Source: Ustulina deusta
Taxonomy: Eukaryota; Ascomycota; Sordariomycetes; Xylariales; Xylariaceae
Assembly (NCBI GenBank): GCA_023159155.1
Contig: JAJNNX010000015.1
Coordinates: 868,001-932,000 of the forward strand
Length of the DNA: 64,000 nucleotides
Direction of reading: 5' to 3'
In this document: positions 49,301-60,879 of the stretch, in pieces
How positions within the stretch are numbered: the first letter of the stretch is position 1
Layout: each line of letters starts with the position of its first letter
The notes under the pieces: generated by a model
Databases searched by the model: none
What the model saw: the letters and a program-made list of their open reading frames with translations, nothing else
What the model was told of the DNA's origin: nothing
Translations under genes and position numbers: made by a program

Positions 49301-52300
49301 CTGCTCTACTCTGTCGTGCCACTTTCGCCATACTCCTTGGTTCAGGGAATCACCTCAGCCAGAAAGATCTATCACAATGGGTGCAAGCATCAATTGCAGT
49401 GCAGGAGAACACATTGCACGATCTTAGTGGACTACCCGACATATTACGTGACCTACTCTTCCGTGACGCGAAGATGGTTTATCATCTTCAAGCTTCACAT
49501 AAAGAGAGCAATGAAAGCCTATCGATATATCGTTGGGATTGAAATCCTACATGGTTGGCCTAGCCACTTCCCAGGTGTTGAAGAAGCCTGTGCTTCATGG
49601 GACTTCCTCCCCGAGCCTCAAGATCGTTGGATTGTTGCTACTACTCCGGGCCCATTCAAAGAGAGGCTACATTTCAATTACATTGAAGGTCATCTATTAG
49701 TGAACGGCAAACCACGGTCGAAGCTCCCCCTCAGCATTGCTAATGATGATGCGGTGAAGTTTATCTTCGGGGATCAGCATCTCCTAACATATCCATCTAA
49801 CCTACCTGGAATGTCTCACCGGCTGGTCCGACCTCGTGAAGAGAATTCTATACACTTTGGCCTACGAAATGGGCGTGCTATCATTCGTACGGTCAAATAT
49901 AGTCACAGGTCAAGAGCTCAAGAAACTTTAGAATTTATCCCTCGGTCGAACCTGAGTAAGCCAGGTAGCTTTGATTTGCCAGTCGAATTAATTGACAACT
50001 GTGGGCACTGGCTTAACATCAATACTCGGCGTCTAGAGATCAGGAGGGGCTCGCCAAAAACCCCTGCGTTTTGGAAAACACGCCCTGCCGACTGGATTAT
50101 TGATGTCCCAGGACGCAGGGCGTATCGTGGTGTGGGTGGAAGCCAGCTGGTTGACCCCCAGTCGGAGGTTTTTGCCCAGATTGCAAACATGTTTTGTGAT
50201 TTTGAGCAGCCCGATAGGCTGACGGTGTTTCAACCTCAAAATTCCGCTGCCAGGCTGACAGTTGAGTTGAAACATTTAGATTTGCGCTTTGAAGTGAGCC
50301 TAAACCAGCTTCTCCATTGCCAACAACTGAACGCCGAGATTGACAAGAATCAAGACGCTGGGACATGGTACGGTTTACGCAGCAAAATTGTGATGAGAGA
50401 AATCAATACTCGGAGCCGTAGTATAATAGTGCCTCTTGGGAAGCCGACCATCCGTCGTACTGACATACACGTGGACGTTTGCATACAGGGAGCCTCGCAC
50501 TATGCTAGGTTCATGATTGATAGCATCATAGGCAGGGTAACTTGCAGTCCCGAACCTCGTCTAATATATACGAAGGCTCTCTATCATGCCATTACATCCT
50601 TTTGTTTGCCCGACACCTTGACTGGCCGGACAGGCTCCAGCGAAGCATTTTCTATATTACGATCTGGTACTGCCCAACCTTGGACACCAGTAACCAAGGC
50701 AGGGAATGAGATTTTCGAAGAGTTTAACAACCTCGTTCCCCGAAGAGAATATCATCCCCCGAATATTAAACGAATCCAGCAAGTGATGTGGAATCCAAAT
50801 CTCACCTCCTCGATTCAGTGTGATGGATACAGGCAGGTTATTGAAGCAATCAAGGAAAAGTCGAACAACCTTGAAGTCTTTACTGCAGAGTCTGGATTCG
50901 AGTCAACAGAAATAAGTCATCTCTGCTCCCGTGGTAGAGCTCAGAGGGAAATTTACGATCCGTTACTTGATGTTGAAACTATGCAGGGATTTGACGAAGC
51001 AGTTTATACTCCCCGTGATCGAAAAAGTGGCGCTATAGCAGCCCAAGTATACCAAATCTCGCGTGTTATTCTTTCGCGCTGCTCTCAGTTCCACATGAGC
51101 AGAACGTTGAGCAGTGTGCTCGAATCCTCCGAGATTATTGGTGGGTTCTCGACACAGGATACTCATGCGCCTACCTTCCATGCAAGCCCCCTAATCAACC
51201 AAATAGAAAATCCGATCAATGAAAATTGGGGTGAGCTCGTCGACTTTTGCCGGCACAGGGCCAACGAAACGAGCTTGCTGTTTCGTCTAGGACTTCTAGC
51301 TTTCCACACAGAAGCAAACATGGATGCTATTCACTCTCTGGCCTCGATTTGTTTAGTCGACAAAATAAAAAATCTGGACCCCCCTCGACACGAATACTTC
51401 ATGGACTTCAAATCTCGTGAACGGCCTTCCATTGATCTTCTCGAGGGCTTAATAGGCTTAACTTATCCTAAGTCTCAGCCCATGAAAAACAAGAAAGGCA
51501 AGGAGCTGCCCTTTGATACAAACAAGCGTGATGCCGCCAGGAATGACGAAGCTTATAAGCAAGAGGGGATCGAGCTGGCTAAACGTATACAAAAATATTG
51601 GCCAATGCCAGCGACTGATGTGACAATGGAAATGCTGATACCAGCGCCTGATGATTCCCACAAAGATCTTCCTCATCTGTTAATCGATATAAGTTCGGCA
51701 TGGGAAAAGATTAAGCCGGAATGGCAACGAAGATACGCCAATTTGGAACTAAGCAATTATCTTACGCGAGTGGACGAGGTTCTTGTTTCACTATGTCGTG
51801 AACCCGATACTGCTGTGCCAACGACCTGGATAGCCACGGAGCCCGATTTCACGGTAACACAGTATTCTCTTTCCTACCGGTCCATTGTCCAAGATTGGAC
51901 TGCCAAACACGGGCCGGTCCTTGGGGTAACTGAGAGCAGTCTACTTGGCATCGTAGAGAAACACCAGCAAGACACAACCCACCAGGATTCGAGACCTAAT
52001 TCACCAGCTGAGTTGGCGGAGCTTGACCGAATCTTATGTGACTTTAAACAATCTGACAATCAACTCCGCAAGCAGTACGCGGGAGATCTTTGCCAGAGTT
52101 TGGTAGCCCTAGAAATGAGGTCTCAGCAACTTGAACCGAAAATAGCCTTGGCCCAGGATTTTAGTATGAAAGTTAGCGCGGCACTGAGACACGCGCAAAT
52201 CCAAGTGGAAAATACCTGGGCTGCAATCGCTACGGCCTCTACGGCTGACGATACCCGGGCTTGCTGGCTAAAGCTTGGAGCAATGAGACCACTTTCGACC

Positions 52301-55300
52301 GCGACAGAGCTCCTCAAGTTGTTGAGGTCTACAGAATCCTTTCACTTTGGTTCGGGCATGAAGGAAGCGATAGTATCCTATGGGATGGCACTTACTGATG
52401 TCCAACATCTAGTTCGGATTCAGCGCGCTCACTTACAGAGGAATAGTCCAGCCCTCTACGGCGAGTTGCGCGAGGCAGGCCACAAAATGTGGAAACCAAT
52501 TGAGGTACCAGACTGGCTGCTGTTGGAAATAGATAGTAACATCCTCATTCGACCTGAGCAAGTGACTGTCGCAAAGGCCATAATCGACCCGACCCTCGGA
52601 AATGGTGTCCTCCAGCTCAGTATGGGAAAAGGCAAGTACAGTATGATTGACGACGTAGTCACTCTTTACTAATGGCCTCACAGGAAAGACATCCTGCATT
52701 ATCCCCATGGCTGCTGCGGTTTTAGCCGATGGTCAAAATCTTTCGCGCGTTGTTGTTCCGAAGGCGCTTATAATGCAAACCGCCCAGACAATGCAATCCA
52801 GGCTAGGTGACCTTGTAGGCCGGGAAATCATCCATATCCCCTATTCTCGAAGAACATCGACCGAGAAGGAGATTCTGGATTTGTACACTGACCTTCACCA
52901 TGAAACTCGGGGATGTCATGGCATCATACTAACTTGTGCCGAACATGTACTTTCATATAAGCTGTCCGGGTGGCAAAAATTCATCGACTCTAATAAGTCC
53001 ACAGCAAATCAGATGATCCGATTTCAAAAGTGGCTGGACACCCACTGCCGAGATGTACTCGACGAATGCGATTTTACCCTGTCTGTAAAAACCCAGCTTA
53101 ACTACCCCAGTGGCTCAGAGACGCCTGTCGATTTTCATCCATATCGTTGGCAAATCGCCCAAGAGCTACTCGGTCTAATAGATAGTCATGTCCGAGAACT
53201 GCAACGCCAACACCCAATGGGCATTCAGGTTACGTCAAGACGAGAATATTTTCCAGCCGTTCAAATCTTAAGGGCCGATACTGAGAATGCTTTGCATGAT
53301 TTTATCATAGATGATATTTGTTCAGGACGACTCACTTTTCTTCGCCCCTCTCATCCCAAATATCAACAGAAGCGAAGTGCTGTCCGGGATGTGCTCTGTA
53401 GGGCTAAAATCAGTGACAAGTTGTTGAACCGGGTCGCGAACCTGTTTGACAACCCGGATATAGCACGCAATGCCCTTCTGCTTGTGCGCGGGCTCTTGTT
53501 GCATAGGATAATTATCGTGTGCCTTAGCAAGAGATGGAATGTCCAGTACGGCTTGCATCCAGATCGGGACCCAATCGCAGTTCCATACGAGGCAAAAGGA
53601 AAGCCTTCTGAACAGGCTGAGTACGGCCATCCAGACGTGGCCATCCTGTTCACTTGTCTATCTTTTTACTATGCTGGTTTGACACAAGATCAGCTAGTAC
53701 AAGGAGTGCAACACATTCTTCAGTCAAACGATCCGGCCGCACAGTACGAGTGGTTGACTTCTACATGCACACAGCTGCCGGCATTCCTACGTCGTTGGAG
53801 CGTCATAAACACCGACGATAAGGCTCAAATGGAGCAACTCTGGGGTTTCCTCAGAAGGAACCGCGTCGCCATAAACCATTATCTCAATCGCTTCGTTTTC
53901 CCGGTCCATGCAAGACAATTCGAGGTCAAGCTGCAGGCATGCTCTTGGGATATACCGATGTGCCCAGTGAAGAACACGCAATCAACCCGAACTACGGGCT
54001 TCAGCGGTACCAACGACAATCGATTGGTGCTGCCACTAACAATCTGCCAGCGCGATCTCCCGGAACTGCAGCACACGAGTGCAGAAGTTCTCTCATATCT
54101 CCTGCAAAAGCGCAACCGCGAATTCCACGTCATTACTCACCCACAGCCCGAGAAATCAAAAGAGAGATGTTTCTTGGAAGATTTGAGGAGGAATGGAGTT
54201 TCAGTGCTGATTGACGTGGGTGCTTACATCGCCGAGATGGGGAACGAAGAATTAGCCCACACTTGGTTGGAAGTTGACTCGGACGCCACGGCCGTGATCT
54301 ATTTTCGCAACGATAACCGGGCATGGGTGCACTATAGGAGTAATACGAAAGAAGACGTCCCATTATTGGCAACTCCTTTTGCAGAAGACATGTCAGGATG
54401 TCGTGTCTTTTTGGATGAAGGGCACACAAGAGGCGTCGACCTACGACTGCCAACGAACGCCCGCGGAGCTGTGACCCTAGCACTGAAGTTGACGAAAGAC
54501 CACACAGTCCAAGGTAACTTCATCAAGTTTTGATTTGGGTTCATATGGCGATATCCACCTGGTACAATATGCTAACCAAGGCAATAGCCGCGATGCGTCT
54601 CCGTCAACTGCAAACCACGCAGAGCATATGCTTTTACGGCCCACGAGAAGTCGAGAGCAGTATTAAAGATTTCCATCAGCTCGGGCTGTGGGAAAGAATA
54701 GACTCGTCCCACGTTGTATCTTGGCTGCTTGAACAGACCTGTCGTTCCATTGAGGATTTGCAGGCGCTCTATGTTGCACAAGGGATAGATTTCTGTCAAC
54801 GTACGGATGCAATTTGGCATTGCAAGGACTTTATGTCAAAACTATCCGAGCGCCAGAAGCTTCTCCATGTCCTCAAACAACCAGAACGCAAAACATTGCA
54901 ACAACTATACGGTCCTGCTTCGGAAAAACCTGCGACGAGCCTTGAAGGCGCCCTTACCTCCCCCCAGCTACGCTCCTTCGTGGAAAAGCTCGCGCTGACT
55001 AGCAAGGGCCAGCAGGGCAGAATCCAAGCAGGTGCGCTAGAGGAGGTCGAACAAGAGAGGGAGGTCGAAGCACAGGTGGAACAGGTTCGACAAGTAGAGA
55101 AGCGGAAGCGATACGAAGCATTCAAGTTTCCCGGAATGCATCCAGAAGTACTCCGGTTCGCGCGAACCGGAACACTCGAGGGTTCGCGATCGACCACGAC
55201 CAAAAGTTCGGGCTTCGAACACGCCTTTTCCTTCGTTGGGAGGACGGCAATTGCCAAGCGCTTTGGCGTCCACGAGACAAGCTCGAGACTTTTCGTCTCG

Positions 55301-55892
55301 AAGGAATTTACCCATGCCGTACGAGTAGCTCGGAATTCGCACGAGGGCGACAATTTCTTGGTGAGCCGAGATCGCAACTGTGGAATTCGAGGAGAGGCTG
55401 ACGATGATCTAGCGTCCTGTAGAATGGATAATCTGGGCTCCTGCGACCGAGACGGCTCTCGTCATCATTCCTGAGGAGACCGAGTACCTCATGGAGTTCC
55501 TGCGAGGCCAGCGAGGCAAGCCGAACACCCACCTGATCGCATACGCAGCACCAGTCACCAAGGCCATGGTTCATTTCAATGACCTTCAGTTCTACTCATA
55601 TCCCGAGTTGCCAGCAGGACATACTGTCCCCGAGCGTCTCAGAATTGAGCTCGGGATCTTAGCCGGTCGCCTATATGTGGATCAGAACGAGTGGAAGGCA
55701 GTAGCGGAATATGTGAGAGGCGCGGCCAACGACCCTGACAAGATCGCAGCAGACCCAGCTGCTTTCCTCTTGGAATGGTTGACCCTCCGTCGCAAGGCCG
55801 TCAACGTCCTGCATACTCATATGGGGTATATTTGCACAGGTCGTGATATGGAGAGCGCGGACCCGTCGGAAGGTGTGGACGGAGCGACATGA
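46308..55892 (+). CDS. Giant DUF6606-DUF3638-DUF3645 P-loop protein, four exons, two apparent frameshifts
   Basis: Large fungal protein family of unknown function, often labelled ubiquitinyl hydrolase in databases without good support. Exons: 46308-46660; 46743-52631; 52684-54513; 54588-55892; total about 3,125 codons, the usual family length. Introns 1 and 3 are canonical (GTACGT/TTAG; GTAACT/ATAG). Intron 2 has a GC donor (GCAAGT). N-terminal DUF6606: FNHLVLPPEIP, LYLNEQNAGLLVRRDE, GHAMQWDFPGR. Central: NYIEGHLLVNGKP and FGDQHLLTYPSNLPGMS. DUF3638 carries the P-loop MGKGKTS near residue 2080 and AAAVLADG. DUF3645 has FLDEGHTRGVDLRLP near residue 2656, then LTKDHTVQAAMRLRQL, helicase-motif-like. 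A Glu/Arg-rich coiled-coil stretch (EEVEQEREVEAQVEQVRQ) lies near 55042-55100. Two one-base frame changes, at about 49490-49540 and 55410-55420, interrupt otherwise continuous homology, so the gene is either recently broken or carries assembly indels. The start at 46308 was chosen because family homology begins there; the upstream in-frame ATG (46065) lies in pyrimidine-rich leader. Confidence 0.82.
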
Positions 55893-57015
55893 TGAAATAA
55901 GGAGAAGAAAATCATGGTGTGATGTTGTAGTACTTGGTATGAAAACTCCGGGGGGGGACACGATAACCTGTTTTGCTGCTCAGGGTAAAAGAGGTCGTCG
56001 CTGAGTAGAGACCTGTGTCCTACGCAGTTGTTTTAGCAGTATCAGTGTAGTTCACAAAAAAAATAAGGGGTGAATGAAGGAAGTCGGTTGCACCATATTG
56101 TGGTAGATCACAAGATATCAGTTGAAAATGTGCCGAAACTGCGACGATCTCAGCGTTCATGATGCTAAATGGGTAGTGCCAACATGGGAATTCCAGATAC
56201 AGCTTGATGCTGGTGGGTATATATTCCTTGAACTAGGGGAGCGATGGAATAATTGGGAGAGCACACTGTCGCCTTGAATGAGAGGCTAGAGAGATCACGA
56301 ATGCCTAAGACTACCAGAGAGAAGAGCCAGTATAGTAACTATGCCCTCTAGTCTTATAGATACCTCGTCGAACCCCTCGAAGCTAGATCCTAGCATTAGG
56401 ATGCTCTCTATTGTAGACAGCCATTGGTGGATAATGATTTTCTGTATCACTTTCAGGTAGACGAGCGTGTTCCTATTCGCGGCACCACGTTTAGACTTAG
56501 ACTCATACTACGATATGGTATCTTCTCCTATCTGCCTCGGGCGGGAGGGATTGCCTAATGTTTAATAACGAATTGAGAAGTTACCCGAAACTCTTTTCAT
56601 GTTTATCGAACGGGATTATATTTCTATGTCTCGAACTAGTGAATACCTTAGAGGGACGAGAGAGCCGGTCCTTTGTGATTGGCTCAACCCCTGCAATCTA
56701 ACCGGAAGAGGCAGGAGAACAATTACGGCTTCCCAGATCATCCCGTGCGATACAACGGCTTTTCCACGTGCGTTTTCGGCTTGTTGTAATTCACCTTGGC
56801 GGGTAGGCTAGCTCTCTAGTGATGCCTCTAGCTAATGCAGTGACGTAGGCGTGTGAGGGGGTAGGGGGGGTTCGCTTAGGCAACCTTAATCCTCACCAAC
56901 GGCCACAATCTATACACGTATCATTCTCGAGGAAGCCGGCCTCATCCAACTTGTCGACGACGATACCTTTTAATTCAGATCACCCTATTGCACACACATA
57001 TAACCTTCAGTAATC
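55893..57015. other. Intergenic
   Basis: Spacer between the giant gene and the DUF3632 gene. It has a G-run (GGGGGGG at about 55950 and 56865) and no supported ORF. Confidence 0.4.
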
Positions 57016-57885
57016 ATGTCGGCAATCACGCTTCGGCAGGTACAAGAAGACCCCAATCGGAAGGACATATTCGGGATTCTAAACGAGCACATCCAGCTTC
57101 AGAGTGCGACGTCTGTTTCCCAGGCTGCAACCTCGTTCGCGCAGAGCGTCAAGACCCCAAATGAAGAGTTCTTCTGGGGGTTTTGGGGTAATATCTTCAG
57201 CGTCGCGGAGCAGATCCCACACAGCAACCCCGCCCAGGACAAGCTCGTCGCGTTTGTGCGAGAGTTGGCGCTAGTGCCGGAGACGGGGGATAAAGTCTGG
57301 GAGGTAAAGTCTCGCTACCCACGACGACTTCGCATGCAGATGCACATCGGAGCAAGACTGTCGATATAAAGCATGCTAATACTATCATAGGCCCGTGTCT
57401 GGACTGATCTGCCCCTCCTTGGCGCGTCCGTAAGAGAACATCTGGACAAGGCTGTCGCGAGGGATGCACGCGTCTCATTTCACGCTTTCGTAGCGCGGCT
57501 GTTACACGCCGGGATCTCTCCCGGTTCCGAGACTACCGCGATCTGGATGCTGAGAGGCGCGCTGGAGCAAGACGCCAAACCGACCAGCGACTTTGATCGT
57601 GATCTGATGATGGCGGCTGTGTACATCGAGTACGCCGGCGCAACACTCGCCCAGAAGTTGGCTTTACAGCCGGAGCCGCAGCTCGACGAGGCGGATCGCC
57701 GGGCGTTGAAAGGAGGCGCGCTGTGGAAAGACAAGAGCGGCCTCACGGCGGACAGGTGGGCATTCTGGGGGAAGCGGTTTGGAGAACAAGTGGAGAAAGC
57801 GACGAGTCGGGATGCGAAAGAGTTGGCTCGCCATGCTGCGAGGTTGATTGAGGTGTGGGCTCAGACACGGCTGTCTGCATCATGA
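57016..57885 (+). CDS. DUF3632 family protein, two exons
   Basis: Fungal protein of unknown function. Model: exon 1 57016-57303, intron 57304-57390 (87 nt, GTAAAG donor, GCTAATAC branch, CATAG acceptor), exon 2 57391-57885, 260 aa. Family features: AIWMLRGALEQ, an AAVYIEYAGATL block, GGALWKDKSG and RWAFWGKRFGEQVE, in the usual order of DUF3632 proteins, which are mainly helical. No signal peptide or membrane segment, so probably cytosolic. Gene intact; neighbours give no functional clue. Confidence 0.85.
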
Positions 57886-58603
57886 TGTGGGGGTATCGAA
57901 GGCCATAGCCACCGCCAAAAGTACGCGCATTACCCAATGAGCACATCTCACGTTTTCCTTGCAACTCGGTCTGTCTAGGTTAGTTGATTGGATTGCAGCG
58001 CGTAAAATGGAGCTGTTGGTCGCTTCGGATACCTAATGCCGCTATTGGGCCTAAACAATCTCTGAATGGGCGGGATTCAACGATTCGAAAGTGTGAGCAG
58101 CCCCTCTGGGCGTGCATACAGTATGGGAAATGAAAGTGGTCAGCAGTGCAAGCATCAAGATGCCCGCTCGCGAGACAGGTAAGATCGGAGCTCCTTACGT
58201 TCCCAATGCTGTGTGGAGATATTTCGAGCTGTCGAACATGGAATTCGAAGGCAGTGAAACTGCACCAGAAAGAAGAGGAGCCAATACTCTATCAGGGCAC
58301 TCCTGCTTTCGCTAATTAATAACACGCTCATTTCACAGTGACGATTATAGACAGAGTGTTAGGGGAATCGCACAGTATGAAGGGCTACGATCGTGAATTT
58401 GAGCTAATTCATAACCCCGACGCGTAGAGAATCCCAAAGTACCAAACTCCATAGACCGTATCCAGGGTATCCTAAAAGCTCAACAAGACACCGCCAGCGC
58501 GCATACCATGCAATCGTCAACATAAGTGTTTTCAGGGTATTTCTGAAGTGAAGCAATGAAATCCGTCAGAAGAGCAGTCTAACCAATAATTTCCGATGAT
58601 ATC
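57886..58603. other. Intergenic between convergent genes
   Basis: 3' flanks of the DUF3632 and ankyrin genes. An open frame at 58112-58315 (67 codons) has no recognised domain and was not accepted as a gene. Confidence 0.4.
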
Positions 58604-60879
58604 TTATCTCTTGCCCCATTCATCAATGAGTGTTGGACATTGCTTGGCATCGTCTTTATTGCGCGTCAGAATTGCGCGGCAAGCCTCGAATCGCGCGTTG
58701 TTCTTGTCATCGCGTTCTGTCGTAATGTATAAGTTATCAAGAACTTCCAGGATGCTCAAGCCTTGACCGTTTCGAGTATGTGGATTGGCACCAAGTTCCA
58801 GCAAGACGCGCAAGGCAACTGTCTTGCCGTACCTGGCCGCAAGGTGAAGGGGAGTTTCGCCATTACGGTTGCGCGATTCGAGTCTTGCACCAGCCTCGCG
58901 AACTAGAGCTCGGAGAACTAGTTCGCTCTCCTCTTTGTCGCATTTCGTAGCATCACTACTGTTTATTACGAAAGACATGAGTGGCGTGTTTCCATGCTTG
59001 TCGTACTGATTCGCGTCGACTTTAGCATTGATAAGACCGTAGACGCATTCGAGGCGCCGACTGTCGGATGCAATTCGAGGCACTTCTATTTCTTCGCTGT
59101 CATTGACCCTCCGTTTATTCCGTCCCTGAGGGCTAAGTCGGGATTCGTCTTTAAGATGACTCCGAGAGCCATGCTTTGGAGTAGCGGGGGAGAGGGAAAA
59201 GTCGACTTCCGCGAGACAGTGAAACCCGTTCCGCCCTTGAGAGTCTTCGTTTTGTGCGTTTGGGGAGAAATCGTCATCAACCCCAACTGCTTTAAGAACA
59301 ACCCTCAAGAGATCTGCATGGGTATAAAGCTCTTTATCCTCTACCGTCCCTGCCTGTGTATTGATTCTCGGGGTCGGTCTGGCAAGGCCCGGTGGGACTT
59401 TTGTATTGGCTCCATGAGTTGACTGAATATGAGTGGTGGTATGGTTTGCGTCGGGGGAGGACCGCGTATCCATAGGCTTCAATCCGAAGGCGTCTCGGCG
59501 ATTCATACGGCTAATATCAGACACCTGACCTGGAAATCGAGCGGAACTCCTCCTATTGGCTCGCAGAACATGGTAAAAGTTGCGACCATAAACGTCAATG
59601 GCGAAAATGTCGAAATTTTCGCTTCGTAACGTATCAAGTAGTTCACTTAGCCTAGAACCCTCTTGAAACCAAGAGCGATGCAGGACATGAAGAAGCGTTT
59701 GGCCAGCTGTATTAGAGTCGCGAATTGGCAGTCTTGGTTCACGTGGTGCTTGGGAGACAAGGTGACAGAAGAGGTCTTGAATCCCCTCCCTGGCGGCAAG
59801 ATGATGAAATATGGTATTCCCGAAGATGTCTTTCTTCATGAGAGCTGGGTCAGATATGTGGCCAGATACATGACAATTGGCCCATACATTTGGTGCCAGG
59901 GAAACTTGGTCATCAACCTTGCACCAGCAAACACCGGCTGCATGTGCTGGTGATTCGGCAGCACATTGCTGTCTGTGAGCAAACAAGTCGGCATTCAAGA
60001 AGTCACCAGGGACAGCATATGTTGCATTGAATGGGCCGTCCATACGGTCGGCAGGTGAGTAAAACTCGGGGCCTTGGAACAGGCTAGGCGAGGCATCCAA
60101 GGTACGTTGAGATTCGAGGTTTTTGGGGAACGTGTATCGCTTTAAGACTTTGACGGTACGCTTCGCCTTGCTGAGTGAAAGGAAGGAAAGCTTCTCTCTC
60201 AAAGCGCTAGTGATGCTAATGTCTGTCGACGTGGTGAGGCCGGTGTCTTGGCGAGTCGAGCTGAGTCGACCGATGAGGCTCGGAATGAAACGCGACGAAG
60301 TGACATCATCGGGGGCGATTGTGAGGGTGTTAGTATTAGTGCCGGAGTAGGCGAATAAGGCGGAGTCTCGATGATGTAACTCCTCAATTGAAGAACTATA
60401 TGAATGTGCAGTAATCCTGCCCCCAAGGGATCCGTCTTCCAGGAAGGTCCCCGGGACTATGCCGTGTTGAGAGGCGGCTCCATTGAGATCTTGAGAAGCT
60501 GTGTTTTGTCGGACCCGTCTACCGCGAAGGCTATTTCGAAGTCCACGGATGCGAGCCTTCTCTTCTTCGTCATCCTTGGGTCGAATCCATCTCGGGTCAT
60601 TCCCTAATACACTGTTTTTCACTTTGTTGGCTGCATCTTTACTGTTGCAGGGACGGAGCGGTTAGAGGCGAGATCAATGGGCAATTAGAGAGAGGAGTGA
60701 GAGCAGACATACCCCGGCTTAAACTCGTCTTCCTCCAACAGTTCCAGGATTCTGGGCAAGGGCAGCGTCGTGAAAAGGTAGAGGCGGATGAGCCGCCGAG
60801 TGCGAGGTTCGGTCCAATCTTTCGGTCGACCACCTCTATTCGTCGATGTGCTTGCTGTTGGCGATGCGGAGTCCATCAT
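58604..60879 (-). CDS. Clr5-like N-terminal domain plus C-terminal ankyrin repeats, two exons
   Basis: Exon 1 60879-60713, intron 60712-60642 (71 nt, GTATGT donor, AACAG acceptor), exon 2 60641-58604; 734 aa. The N-terminus (DWTEPRTRRLIRLYLFTTLP, then LEEDEFKPG spliced to KDAANKVKNSVLGNDPRW) matches the Clr5-type DNA-binding-like domain of fungal regulators. The middle is Ser/Thr-rich and divergent, with an ankyrin-like IFGNTIFHHLAAREG at about residue 320. The C-terminus has clear ankyrin repeats (DKHGNTPLMSFVI and RNGETPLHLAARYGKTVALR with LLELGANPHTRNGQG). A nuclear regulatory or protein-interaction role is inferred. Start: ATG at 60879 was chosen as the first Met of the hydrophilic Clr5-like region; the hydrophobic extension upstream (to 60981) looks non-coding. 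Confidence 0.82.
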
